A DNA stretch of 64,000 bases from Cercis canadensis. Lineage: Eukaryota > Streptophyta > Magnoliopsida > Fabales > Fabaceae. The stretch spans positions 81,022-145,021 of the forward strand of contig QAOA01001470.1 in assembly GCA_003255065.1 (NCBI GenBank), in the 5' to 3' direction. Both the position numbers and the translations under genes were made by a program. The notes beneath the pieces were generated by a model. The model was given only the letters and a program-made list of their open reading frames with translations. It had not been told where the DNA came from and did no database searches. Below are positions 35,301-46,141 of the stretch, piece after piece (the first letter of the stretch is position 1; every line of letters begins with the position of its first letter).

Positions 35301-35486
35301 TACTTTATCAGTGTACGATTTCCCAATCGAGAATGGTATCACAACCTGCTTTGTAACCCTTACTTCAACATTATAATTCAACCACTGCAGTTTGTATGAG
35401 CATGGATGTTTTGTTGTTGTTAAATTCAACTTTTCCACCAAAGTAATGGATGCAACATTAGTACAACTCCCTTCATTTATAATCAC
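32307..35486 (-). pseudogene. gypsy 1 pol (PR-RT-RH-INT), broken
   Basis: Protease at 35486-35142, with NEGSCTNVAS where D-G/S-G is expected, so the catalytic Asp is Asn. Reverse transcriptase at 34797-34330 ends in [13 protein letters not shown], where the first catalytic Asp of Y-x-D-D is Asn. RNase H lies at 34135-33572 with [15 protein letters not shown]. The integrase zinc-binding region lies at 33538-33299, its fourth ligand replaced by a stop. The integrase core at 33265-32864 keeps MDFVLG, SDRDSKF and GQTEVVN, and a C-terminal region lies at 32534-32307 (LRTNPIQPREDN). Stops separate the pieces, and a 14-bp tandem duplication at about 34794-34822 shifts the frame. The element is dead. 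Confidence 0.88.
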
Positions 35487-35701
35487 TTAGCAAACATTTT
35501 TATTGATCGTGGTATGGAAAATGTTCTCACGCTGCTCATTACTCACCTTTGCTTGTAAATTTAATGCTTGACGAATTACAAGCAATTCTCCCTCATCAGT
35601 ATACTCTACATTGTCTTTCTCCATACACCCATTTTTCTCCTCTTCCATCGTTGCCTTATCTTCACTTTCTACCTCCCCTTGTGGTTCTCGAAGAATCATC
35701 A

Positions 35702-37589
35702 CCTTTGTATTTAGACATTTGGAGGCAATATGCTTACAGCCAAGACATTTGAATCATTTAACATTTTGGGTTCTCTTTGGAGGTGCCAGTTCACCTGCTT
35801 TCTCTTTTCCTTTAGTCACACCCGTTGGTTGTTTACTAGAGTCTCCTTTATCCATCGATTTTGATCTCTAATTTGAAGTAGCTCTTGAAGGTATGGAAGT
35901 TGAATTATTCAACCTGTTATCACTCTATTGTGACATGATGCAAATCCCTTTGGGGTAACCCAAGATGGAGATTCCAAATGCCCAATGAACCGTCTAAATC
36001 GAGTTTTGGAATGAAAATGAGGACATCGACCCATCACTGACCAAGGCGGGAACCGAAGGTATCTAGGCAAGGATATGAACGCCATGCTCGAGAAAGATAG
36101 AAGGCAAGTGATAAGTTCTAGGATTGAATGCCACAAGAACCTAGGGTTCCTGATAAGTTCCAATCTCCACAAGAACATAGGGTTCTTGATAAGATCTAAA
36201 AGTTCTACACAGAGAACAATGAAGAAAAAATCATCTCAATCAATTCTGATCATTAAAAGTATTCTATTCTGCCACAAGAGGGTTAGTTCCTTTAAAAGAA
36301 AACAAACCTAACCCTATTCCTAATTGGGTAAAACCCAAGTCCAAACAAAATAACCCACAAATATTAGGACTAAGCCCAATACCTAAAAGAAAATAACATA
36401 GGTTTAATTAGGAAGAAAAATGGGCATAAAAAGAATGCTAAGTTTTGAGCCCAAATAGGTGAAAACAAATAAAATGCGCAAGAGGAAAATTCACAGGTGC
36501 TGGGGTGCTACTTCTGGAGCACGGGGGCACTGGTGTTCTGTCCAAATGGACAGAGGCTAGGCGCTAGCCAAAATCCCAAAATTGCCGGTTGATTCTTTTG
36601 AAGCCCGAATCATGCACATAGTCTTCTCTTGTGGATTCCTTGATTCTTGGGACCAAACCTCAGCTATTAGACCTTCCAAACTCTCTTGAATCTTCTTGGC
36701 TCGAGCTTGGGTGATCGGACCTCCACGAATGTGCAAAGGATCACTTGGAGTACTTGGGGTCTTGTTGTCTAGATTCCCATCATGACACACTACTTTGCTT
36801 GCTCGTGCTACTCTTCATCTACCTCTCCACCTTAACAACAAGTTTAATCACATCCTCCAAAATCACAAAGGGTTGTAACTCCACTGTATTAGCGATCTTT
36901 ATACTTAATCCTCCTAAGAACCTAGCAATGGTCTGCTCTTAAGGTTCTCGTAATTTGTATCTCATCATTAACATCTCAAATTCCTTAACATAATCTTCAA
37001 CATGCATACCACCATGTCTAAGACTTTTCAATATGATATACAACTCTTGCCTATAGTATTAAGGAACAAAATGTTTTTTCATCATGCTCTTCATAACTCT
37101 CCAACTCCTAATTTCCGCTTCTCCATCTCTCCTTTGTTGTGCCTTCCAATTTTCCCACCATAAATTAGCATAACCCATAAATTCAAGAGCAGCTAGTTTT
37201 CATTTTCTTTCCTCATAATACCTTTCACATTCGAATACCTTCTTTACTCCCTGCACCCATTCCAAGTACTCATTAGATGAGCTGGTTCCTTTAAATGATG
37301 GAATTTTCATTTTAATGTTATGTCCCAATTCCTATTGCTACCTTTTCTGCCAAGGTTGTTTAACCACGTCATCATCTTCTCTGGTTTCATATTCTTTTCC
37401 AACATCTTCTTGGTTAACTCTCCTTGGTGCTTGATGAACACAATGTTGTTATGGTTGCTGCACTCCCATTCTTTCAAATGCTTGAGTCATATGAGTAAGC
37501 TACTCCATCATTTCCTCTTCCTTTCATTAGAGCTGCACTATCTGTGCTTGTTGTAACAACAGTCCTCTTGTTATGTCTTCTCCGGCCAT
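35702..37589 (-). pseudogene. gypsy 1 gag, broken
   Basis: Begins with ATG at 37589 (MAGEDITRGLLLQQAQ). It continues as the Retrotrans_gag domain with KIPSFKGTSSSNEYLEWVQG, then FECERYYEERKWKLAALEF and YANLWWENW (about 37310-37130). A degraded zinc knuckle (CLGCKHIASKC; its stop and lost residues break the usual CX2C-H-C) lies near 35740. Several stops interrupt it, and an LTR is inserted at 35929-36789. It would form the virus-like particle shell of the retrotransposon. Confidence 0.8.
35929..36789 (-). mobile_element. solo gypsy LTR inserted in gypsy 1 gag
   Basis: The ends TGTGACATGATG and CATCATGACACA form an almost perfect inverted pair. Gag homology is present on both sides but absent inside. 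On the minus strand the first 230 bp encode the tail motif GGPITQARAKKIQESLEGLI, which elsewhere in this window sits at the pol terminus. No internal domain accompanies it, so it is a solo LTR of a related family. A clean 5-bp target duplication is not visible (AGTAG versus AATAG at best). Confidence 0.65.
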
Positions 37590-37603
37590 GGGTTTGAACC
37601 GAT

Positions 37604-37615
37604 GCTCTGATACCA
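37604..37615 (-). other. primer-binding site, tRNA-iMet type (gypsy 1)
   Basis: The minus strand reads TGGTATCAGAGC three bases inside the 5' LTR, complementary to the 3' end of initiator tRNA-Met. Confidence 0.85.
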
Positions 37616-37618
37616 ATA

Positions 37619-38291
37619 TGATGTGCCCAAAAGATAAAACAAAGAAAGAAACACTAACTCTTATGGTTTGATAAGAAAACTCGCCACAAACAAGAAAAAG
37701 CTAGTTTGATTCACCACACTCTAAGATAGAGGAAGGAAGAGTGATGATAATTGATAATAATTTGCCACTAAACAAATGAATTGTTCAGATAAGAATTTTA
37801 GGGTAAAAATGCAATCTGCACCCTTTTATTAAAATCTTTGATGTCCATTCATTACAAGATCATGAAGATAAATACTAATCTTGGAACAACCCTTCCAAGT
37901 ATGGGAAACATAAAAGAGTAAATGATAGCTTTGGAACATCCCTCCAAGCATGGGAAACACAAAGCATTTAAGAAAAAACAAAAAACTACAAGATAAGCAT
38001 TAATTTCACTTTGAAACCTTTAATTAGTCAACTGCTAACTAGTCATAAGTTATGAATTTTTAGAATAACCCCCCCATGATCAGTTTGTGATTAATCTTCC
38101 AAGCAAGTGAGTAATGCGATCAACGTGGGTTTAAACTCCTTTGTTTTGCTCTCTAATTTCCTCAATTGAGATGGATTCTCTCTAAGAAGTAGTTCAAGCT
38201 TTGTTTGGAATTTCTTGGCCCTTGAATGATTGGTCCAACACTTGGAACCACACGATCCTGGGCATCTCTATCTTCTTTGCGGGTCACATCA
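37619..38291 (-). repeat. 5' LTR of gypsy 1
   Basis: 673 bp copy. Differences from the other LTR include a short deletion inside the RAK-coding motif and several substitutions, so the insertion is not recent. Confidence 0.92.
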
Positions 38292-38368
38292 AGTTCATAT
38301 TGTCAAGCTCCTCTTAAATAAATATCATACTTGAAATAATTTCTTATGTTTTTATATAAGTAGAGATT

Positions 38369-38417
38369 TTTTGTGGGTTTTATGTTCAAACCTAAAATCA
38401 TAGTCAAAAGTACCAAA
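38369..38417 (+). mobile_element. 5'-truncated SINE-like fragment
   Basis: 49 bp ('tatgttcaaacct...aaagtaccaaa') between perfect 15-bp direct repeats atataagtagagatt (38354-38368 and 38418-38432). The insert shares its 3' tail with the one in intron 7 of the TMEM135-like gene. Confidence 0.7.
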
Positions 38418-38893
38418 ATATAAGTAGAGATTGTTAGATGCATTATCCATATGCACCAACCAATAGGATTATTGAAATTTACATGAAGGTATTATAATAA
38501 CCACACATAGCATGGATATGCTACTTTTGATGAGGTAACCAAAAAATTGAATTGTTTATGTTGTTAGTTCACATATGTATAGGAGCCAATCTCTACAAAT
38601 TATATTTTCACCCACAATTAGATTGAAGTGATGCCAAATTGAAAACAGAAAACACACTTAGATTGATGAATTTATGAAGATAGAAAATCTATTTACTAAA
38701 AACGGCTCATGCTCCTTTACCCAGTAGTTTTTTCCATGCCAATAATATTATCCCTTCAAACTGCTGTCTGTGCTGTCATAATGGTTCTAAAAAAAATTCT
38801 CAATAAAATAAAATAAACAAAGTATACTTTAGCTTTTTATTGATCGACAATTTGCAAATAGTAATCATATCTATAGTTGGTAAAATTTAAACT

Positions 38894-39558
38894 TGTTGTT
38901 CCCAAGCCTACAAAAATAGAAATAAAATACGAATAATAACAATATGTTCAAGAAAATTAGAGATGTAGCACCAAGATGAGGCACGGGTATCTCGCTTTCT
39001 TTAAGACAATTCATGCCTCCTGTAGGTGATTCTTAGTATCTCCACTAGGTGCAACGGATTCTAGATGCATTGTCTCCAGGAAACAACAGTCCAGTGACCA
39101 CACCGTTTATCCTCTAATATTTTGTACAAATAGGAGGAAATGACTCTCTCCAACACCTTTCTCTACCCGAGTGTTTACTCACACAATATAAGCAAAGAGT
39201 ATGCACATAGTATAATTAGATTGCATGTAGTCACATATTGTAGAAGCACAAATATATATAGAGTAGTATAACATGTACATTCACCTTCTAGCCATTGGTC
39301 ACAATAATGTATATTATATCCATAAAATCATAGAATCAAAACACATAAAATACCAACCTGTTGGCCACTTAAGGAAAAGGTGAACATTGGCTAATAAAAA
39401 CATTTAAAGCCAAATAACATGAGCCATATCATGGCTGACCCGTTTTCCCTTTAATGGCTTAGTAAAACATCTTTAAACCATATGATATTATATCTATTAA
39501 GCACAAGAATAGAATCCAATGCAATATAGATGTTGGAGCAATTATAAAAATACCAACT
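38894..39558 (-). mobile_element. solo copia LTR
   Basis: Related over its full length to the LTRs of the copia element at 40586-50675. Starts TGTTGTTCCC and ends ACCAAC(T). It has a perfect 5-bp target duplication AAACT at 38889-38893 and 39559-39563. No internal sequence remains, so it arose by LTR-LTR recombination. Confidence 0.88.
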
Positions 39559-39563
39559 AAACT

Positions 39564-39890
39564 TAACTGGATCGATTTTAACTTTTTTCTTTTATGACTC
39601 AACTTTTGCCAACTCACCTTGAGTGGACATCATATAAGTGTTAATACCGGTGCTTACACAATTCATGGCCTTTAGCGATAATGGTTCAAAAGTATGGTTT
39701 TTCACATAAAATAAAGTATGGTTTTTGATAGAACAAAATGAGATTAATTGATACCTTTTTGGGCACAAATGAATTATGGCATATTTTCTTTGAGTTAAAG
39801 GTCTTTTCAATCCTTATAAATGTATAAAAATTACTTAGGTCTTGAAAAGATATATAACTTAGGTTCCTGAAAGTTTAATAAGTTGATCAA
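39564..39890. other. intergenic, possible degraded coding fragment
   Basis: A 72-codon minus-strand frame (39810-39592) is open but matches no family I know. I do not call it a gene. Confidence 0.4.
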
Positions 39891-39899
39891 AATGATCAT

Positions 39900-40092
39900 T
39901 AATAGGGGTTGGTTTAGTTGGTAAGGATCAAACTACTTTGCTTATAAGGCTTAGGTTTGATTCCTACTACTAGTAATCCCTTCTTGGTAGGCGATCTGTA
40001 ACTACTACTATAACCCCTTGCTAAGGCTTGACATGTCGTAGCCTTAGAATGGGGTAGCTTTCTCTCACTCTAAACTTTTTGTTAGAAAAAAA
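39900..40092 (+). mobile_element. tRNA-derived SINE with TSD
   Basis: 193 bp with an A-box-like TTTAGTTGGTAAGG (39913-39926), a B-box-like GGTTTGATTCC (39954-39964) and an A-rich tail. Flanked by perfect direct repeats aatgatcat (39891-39899 and 40093-40101). All hallmarks of a plant SINE. Confidence 0.85.
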
Positions 40093-40585
40093 AATGATCA
40101 TATTTTACTATGGGTCCTAAAAAGAATAATTGATTAAGGGTGTAATCAATTTGGTTTAGTTAGGTTTTCAACCCAAACTGATGATCGAACCAACCAAGCC
40201 TATTTGGTTTGGTTTGGTTTCTTTATAATATATTTTGAAAACCAAATTGACTAATCAAACTTGGTTTAGTTCGATCCGTTTTTGTTCCCAAGCTAAACCT
40301 CTCATCCGCACAACAACAGTTATAGCACTACAGGCAACGAGAATGACATAGAGAGATGGAAACATATCTAGAGCAAGAGGAGTGAAAATAGAGACCCAAG
40401 CAGGAAGAAATGGAGCAAATCAAGAAAGAACTAGCATAAGGCAGGGACAGAGAGAAGAGAACTCACTAGTAGGCAGCTTGGCGCACTGAGCTAGGGATGG
40501 AGAGAGGCAGGATGGCAATTGAGAATGAAGCCATGCGAGAGGGAGAGTGGAGCCATGGGAGAGTGACAATGACTGAGAATGAAGA

Positions 40586-41293
40586 TGTTATTCCCAAGCT
40601 TACAAAAATAGAAATAAAATACAAATAATAACAATATGTTAGAGAAAAATTAGAGATGTGGCACCAGGATGAGGCATGGGTATCTCACTTTCTTTAAGAC
40701 AATTCATGCATCTCACAGTTGATTCTTAGTGTCTTTACTAGGTGCAACGAGTTATAGACGCGTTGTCTCTAGGACACAACAACCCAGTGATCACATCGTT
40801 TATCCTCCAATATTCTGCACAAATAGGAGGAAATGACTCTTTCCAACCCTTCTCTACCCAAGTGTTTATTCACATATAGGACATCATTTATGCATGAACA
40901 CACACACAAGATAATAGAATTGTAGTACTCATATTCGGTCTAGATGCACAAATATATAGAAGATATTGAGACCCTTTGGGCACAAGCCAAAGAATAATTC
41001 CTTGATCAAAGATGAATATTGGCTATAAAAGAGGTGAGACCAATCAGCCACATATTGGCTAATATTATTTCCTTAAATAGCTTAATCAATTATCCTTTAA
41101 TATAGCCAAAAATAAGCCATAATCACATTGCCTTTAAGGCTGAATCAATCAGCTTTAAGACATAATAAAATATAGACAGAAAAGATTTCAATCTCCAACC
41201 AAATATAAGGGATATTATTGTAGGCCTAAAGTCAAATAATCAAAGCATTTAAAACCCAAATAAATACATTTATATTTTGTAAAAATACCACCA
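40586..41293 (-). repeat. 3' LTR of the split copia
   Basis: About 708 bp, matching 49960-50675. A purine-rich tract (minus AAGTGGGGGAT, 41294-41304) sits directly upstream in element sense, as a polypurine tract should. Confidence 0.9.
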
Positions 41294-41304
41294 ATCCCCC
41301 ACTT
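41294..41304 (-). other. polypurine tract of the split copia
   Basis: AAGTGGGGGAT on minus, adjoining the 3' LTR; primes plus-strand DNA synthesis in retrotransposons. Confidence 0.75.
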
Positions 41305-41758
41305 ATTTTTATAAAATAAACATATAAACACAAACATGTAGACACTTGGGTAGAGACTGACTATTATCCATAATAGAGGTAGCATTGCCTTGAACCTCCA
41401 CTTAGTAAAAATATATATACTTGTTCTAGAGCCAATAGTGGTCTATTGCCTTGAACTATGACTACTTAAGGGAGACAAGATATATATCTTACACATAATA
41501 TTTCATATGCAATATAGAGCCCTAAGCCCTCACATTAAACCGGCTTTTGTGCGTTATCCTGATTTCATGAGTATTATTCAAGAATTAAGCCCTTATTCTC
41601 ATAGAAGCAACTCCACTTCGCAATACTCATATAGGTGAATCTATCAAAGGTGCTCTTGCAATTGTGACACCCTGCTCTTAAGAGCTACAAAATTCATTAA
41701 GAGTTTTAGAAAACTCATCCTTCATCATTTTGCAAGGTAGATACACCTACATCTTAGG

Positions 41759-41808
41759 GATGATTTTTTTTTTTTAGAAGAANGATGATTTTTTTTTTTA
41801 GAAGAATA
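41759..41808. other. short duplication across a single N
   Basis: 'gatgattttttt...tagaagaa' lies on both sides of the N at 41783. Assembly artefact likely. Confidence 0.75.
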
Positions 41809-41882
41809 TTATATATATATATCCCACACTCATGACTTACTCTATGATTCATTTTTCCCTTTGGACCTAATTCTTAGAATCT

Positions 41883-42489
41883 CTAATCACTAGGTAGGGT
41901 ATCCTCATAAGTAGTTTGTTTTTCTTTGGACTTTAACCCCATCCTCCTTGATGTATTCCAAACATTTTCTCTAGCTAGAGATTTTGTTAATAGATCCGCA
42001 AGATTATCCTCTGATCTTACATAACTCACATGTATGGTATCATTATTTATGTAAGATCTCACAATATTATAGTTTCTCCTTATAGGTTTGGATTTGCCAT
42101 TGTAATAACGGGTTTGTACTCTACCATTAGCAGCAGTACTATCACAATGTATCAATATGGGTGGTATTGGTTTTTTCCCAAATAGGAATTTCATACAATA
42201 AATCTCTCAACCATCTAGCCTCATCACTAGCTACTACTAGAGCAATAAGCTCAGCTTCCATTGTTGAGATCGTAATTACTTGTTGTTTCTTGGATTTCCA
42301 ACAAATTGCACAACCACAAAAAGTAAATATATAACTAGAAGTACAAAGAGAGTCACATGATGTATTATAATCAGAATCATGATAAGCCTCAAATACAACT
42401 GGATATCTTTTATAAAATAAACCATAATTTTTAGTACCATACATATATCTCAAAATATGATCAACTTCATGGCAATGTTCTATACTTGG
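41883..42489 (-). pseudogene. copia pol C-terminus (RNase H), distal part
   Basis: Copia RNase H and the C-terminal end: EHCHEVDHILRYMYGTKNYG at the break, CWKSKKQQVITISTMEAELI (the SKKQ..(S/T)..AE(A/L)E motif), and HVSYVRSEDNLADLLTKSLA near the end. Two overlapping frames show a frameshift at about 42150-42190. Directly continuous, across the gypsy insertion, with the part ending at 46994. Confidence 0.88.
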
Positions 42490-43162
42490 TGATGCGTTCG
42501 CGTACCCGAAGGATCGAAACGGAGTGTCTGGATACCAAACTGTGGGATGACCTTGGTTATCGCAATAGGGTGAACCCTTAACAAGGAAGGATCCTTGGTA
42601 AGTTCAAGTTCAAGTTCTTTGTCCAAGAACAACAGGGAAGCTCTCAATCCAGAGAAACTCAATAATTCAGAAACTGAATAATATTAATCTCAAAACTGTT
42701 TTGCAAAGGCATACACGAATTCCTTATATAGGCAATTCAGCTAGGAGGCTACAAGCTATGATGGATCCTCTAAGAATGTTAATAAAACCCTAATACCCAG
42801 TTTGGCCCATAGACATAAAGGCCCAAAATATTAAAAACGAATTTAAAACTAATTAAACGTTTTGGCCTATAAACATAAAGGCCTAAAAATAAAACTAATT
42901 AAATTAAACATAATTTTTGGCCTGCTCCAAACTTGGGCTCCAAGCTGGCCCATGTGCACCTTCTACAAGAGACAGATAAGTGATCCATCTCAACTCTGAA
43001 CTTGGCCCAGCTGCTCTTTCTTTGGTCTGCACCTCTTGGACTAGGCTCAACAATGCCTCTCTCACTCGCTTAGCTCTGCTTCTAGTCATCGGGCCTCCAA
43101 CTCCAAGCAAGGGATCATGAACACTCCTAGGGTTAGGGCATGTAGCAAGCTGATTCGCATCA
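42490..43162 (-). repeat. 3' LTR of gypsy 2
   Basis: 673 bp, with purine-rich GAGGAGGGAA just inside it on minus (the polypurine tract). The pol frame runs about 86 codons into this LTR. Confidence 0.8.
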
Positions 43163-44763
43163 TTCCCTCCCTCCTCAGAAGGATTCGTCCTCGAATCTGA
43201 ATCGTCACCTACATCAAACAAGGTTAAGTCAGCAACATTAAAAGTAGCACTAACATTGCCATACTCACCAGGAAGATTAATTTTGTAGGCATTGTCATTA
43301 ATCCGCTCAAGGACCTCAAACGGCCCATCTCCTCGAGGGTGCAACTTTGATTTCCGTTGGGTAGGAAACCGTCCCTTCCTAAGGTGTACCCAAACCCAAT
43401 CACCTGGTTCGAATATAACCCTAGTTCGTCCCTTGTTGGCTTGCCTAGCATACTGCTCATTCTTCTTCTCAATATTAGCCCGAACCTTGGAATGCAAGTC
43501 TCTAACAAAATCTGCCTTGTGCTTACCATCAAGATTAGCAAACTCATTAGTAGGCAAAGGTAAAATATCCAAGGGAGTTAAAGGATTAAATCCATAAACA
43601 ATCTCAAAAGGGGAATAAGAAGTAGTAGAGTGTACAGTGCGATTATAAGCAAACTCAACATGCGGCAAAGATTGTTCCCAACACTTAAGATTCTTTTGCA
43701 TAATAGCACGCAATATAGTAGCAAGTGTTCTATTAACAACCTCAGTTTGCTCATCCGTCTGAGGATGTGCAACCGTAGAAAACAGAAGCTTAGTCCCCAA
43801 TCGACCCCATAGGGTTCGCCAAAAATGACTTAGGAACTTCACATCTCTATCACTCACTATTGTTCTAGGTAAACCATGCAAGCGCACTATTTCTTTAAAG
43901 AACAAGTCAGCAATGTGTGTTGCATCATTAGTTTTAGCACAAGCAATAAAGTGAGCCATCTTGCTAAACCTATCAACAACCACAAAGATACTATCTTTCC
44001 CACTTGGTGACCTTGGCAGCCCTAGTACAAAATCCATAGAAATATCAATACAAGGCTGACTAGGTATAGGCAATGGTGTATAAAGTCCATGTGGCATAAC
44101 TTTGGATTTGGCCTGTTTACAAGTAATACACTTTTCACAAATAGAAAGCACATCATGTTTCATGTGAGGCCAATAAAAATGTTCATGCAAAATATCCAAA
44201 GTCTTTTTAACACCAAAGTGCCCCATTAGGCCACCACCATGCGTTTCTCTAACAAGCAAATCATGTATAGAACATGCAGGCACACATAATTTATCTTTCT
44301 TAAACAAGTACCCATCATGCCTATAATAATCACCACTAGCATACTTAGCACAAGCAATCCATAGTTGACCGAAATCAGAATCAGATTCATACAAGTCTTT
44401 GATAAGCTCAAAACCTAATAGCTTAGCATGCAAAGAAGTAATTAAAGTATACCTTCTAGACAAGGCATCAGCAACGACATTTTCCTTTCCAGCTTTATAT
44501 TTAATAACATAGGGAAACGACTCAATGAACTCTAACCATTTGGCATGTATCTTATTTAACTTACCTTGGGATTTCAGATACTTCAAGCTCTCATGATCCG
44601 AATGAATGATGAATTCCCAAGGCCATAGATAGTGTTGCCACGTTTGGAGAGTCCTCACTAGATCATAAAGCTCTTTGTCATAAGTGGGATAATTTAATGC
44701 TGCCTCATTAAGCTTCTCACTGAAATATGCAATAGGCTTGAATCCTGCATCAAAACAGCCCAT
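42904..44763 (-). CDS. gypsy 2 pol: RNase H, integrase, LTR-encoded tail
   Basis: A 619-residue open frame. Residues 1-130: RNase H with [16 protein letters not shown] and [11 protein letters not shown]. About 185-215: HHCC zinc-binding region ([14 protein letters not shown], then [13 protein letters not shown]). Integrase core: [16 protein letters not shown] (first Asp), SDRDVKF (second Asp) and [10 protein letters not shown] (Glu). C-terminal domain: [15 protein letters not shown] and [18 protein letters not shown]. The last ~86 residues, with [20 protein letters not shown], are encoded inside the 3' LTR. It is the longest uninterrupted frame in the window. The reverse transcriptase is in a different frame upstream, so it is not a complete polyprotein. 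Confidence 0.9.
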   Translation of the reverse strand: MGCFDAGFKPIAYFSEKLNEAALNYPTYDKELYDLVRTLQTWQHYLWPWEFIIHSDHESLKYLKSQGKLNKIHAKWLEFIESFPYVIKYKAGKENVVADALSRRYTLITSLHAKLLGFELIKDLYESDSDFGQLWIACAKYASGDYYRHDGYLFKKDKLCVPACSIHDLLVRETHGGGLMGHFGVKKTLDILHEHFYWPHMKHDVLSICEKCITCKQAKSKVMPHGLYTPLPIPSQPCIDISMDFVLGLPRSPSGKDSIFVVVDRFSKMAHFIACAKTNDATHIADLFFKEIVRLHGLPRTIVSDRDVKFLSHFWRTLWGRLGTKLLFSTVAHPQTDEQTEVVNRTLATILRAIMQKNLKCWEQSLPHVEFAYNRTVHSTTSYSPFEIVYGFNPLTPLDILPLPTNEFANLDGKHKADFVRDLHSKVRANIEKKNEQYARQANKGRTRVIFEPGDWVWVHLRKGRFPTQRKSKLHPRGDGPFEVLERINDNAYKINLPGEYGNVSATFNVADLTLFDVGDDSDSRTNPSEEGGNDANQLATCPNPRSVHDPLLGVGGPMTRSRAKRVREALLSLVQEVQTKERAAGPSSELRWITYLSLVEGAHGPAWSPSLEQAKNYV

Positions 44764-45917
44764 ATTCCAATACCTGAAGCATCACATTCAATCTCAAAAG
44801 CTCTGTCAAAGTTAGGCAAACATAAAAGAGGAGCACTAGTTAAAGTTTCCTTTAAAGTGGTAAATGCCCTCTCTTGTTCCTCGCCCCACTTAAAACTCAC
44901 ATTTTTCTTAACTAGTTCATTTAGGGGTGCGGCTATGGTGCTGAAATTCTTTACAAACCGCCTATAAAAACTAGCTAAGCCATGGAAAGATCTTACCTCA
45001 TTCGCATTCTTAGGTGTAGGCCAATCTCGGATTGCCTTAACCTTCTCCTCATCTATGCAAATACCCTTAGAACTTACAACAAACCCAAGAAATATAACAG
45101 AATCGGAACAAAATGCACACTTCTTGAAATTAGCATACAATTTATGGTCTCTCAAAGCAATAAAGACATCATGCAAGTGTGGCACATGATCATCTAGGGT
45201 TTTGCTATAAACTAGGATATCATCAAAATAAACTACCACAAATTTTCCAATAAAGGCATGCAAAACATGGTTCATTAGTCTCATGAAAGTGCTAGGTGCA
45301 TTAGTTAAACCGAAAGACATTACTAACCACTCATACAAACTATATTTTGTTTTAAAGGCAGTTTTCCACTCATCTCCTTCTTTCATGCGAATTTGGTAGT
45401 ATCCATTCTTTAAATCTATCTTAGAAAAGACACTAGAACCATACAACTCATCAAGCATGTCATCTAATCTAGGGATAGGATGTCTATACTTAACCGTGAT
45501 TTGGTTGATGGCTCGACAATCCACACATGCGTCATGTCCCGTCTTTCTTTGGCACCAAGATAACTGGAACTGAACATGGGCTTAGACTTTCTTTCACGAA
45601 TCCCTTTTGTACGAGCTCATCCACTTGCCTTGAATTTCCTTTGTCTCGTCAGGATTAACTCGATAGGCTAGTTTATTAGGGATAGTCGATCCAGGAACAA
45701 AGTCAATCTGGTGCTCTATGCCCCTAAAGGGAGGCAAACCGTGTGATATCTCTTCAGGGAAAATATCAGCAAATTCCTGCATCAAAAAAACAACCACACT
45801 AGGAAAAGAAGGGTTAATAGAGTTAGTAAAATAAACATCCTTGTACATAAGTACAAGAAGGGTTGGCCTAGACAACAGAACACTCTTTACCTCACTCTTT
45901 TGTGCAAAAGCACTCAC
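44694..45917 (-). pseudogene. gypsy 2 reverse transcriptase
   Basis: The 276-residue frame from 45524 starts [20 protein letters not shown], then [20 protein letters not shown], the intact catalytic [13 protein letters not shown], and [20 protein letters not shown]. Just upstream a TGA replaces the Trp-like codon before RMCVDC, followed by a short frame with GLPPFRGIEHQIDFVPGSTI (45917-45594). The frame also shifts relative to the RNase H ORF at about 44700-44760. Nonfunctional as it stands. Confidence 0.88.
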
Positions 45918-46141
45918 TTTTTGTCTTCTCTCACTCTTTTTGTCCTTACTTTTTTCTGCTTCTCCCTCAGCCTCTTTTTCTTTGGCTACTTTTTCTTCTC
46001 TCTCATTACATTCTTTTGTAATCTTTGCTTGATCCGCATATGCAAGAGCAGGTTTTAAAGGTTCAACAAAGTGGCCTTGTCATTCTTGTAGACGGTGTAA
46101 GTGTTGTTGTATCCGTCATACTTCACTCGCCTATCAAACTA

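Larger units (their letters stand above)
31690..38291 (-). mobile_element. Ty3/gypsy retrotransposon 1, both LTRs and TSD
   Basis: LTRs at 31690-32340 and 37619-38291 bound the element; each starts TGATGTG and ends CACATCA (CACATTA in the left copy). A perfect 5-bp target duplication AGTTC lies at 31685-31689 and 38292-38296. On the minus strand the order is 5' LTR, tRNA-iMet primer site, gag, protease, reverse transcriptase, RNase H, integrase, 3' LTR: the Ty3 order. All ORFs are broken. A foreign LTR (35929-36789) is inserted in gag. Confidence 0.92.

Noticed and set aside
35929-36789. Target site duplication of the solo LTR
   Set aside because: Only an inexact 5-mer match could be found, so I do not claim one.
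39592-39810. 72-residue minus-strand ORF
   Set aside because: Open, but matches no family I know and is flanked by transposons; left as a note.
43224-43812. Several ORFs on both strands across the integrase
   Set aside because: Shadows of the 619-residue gypsy 2 pol frame.
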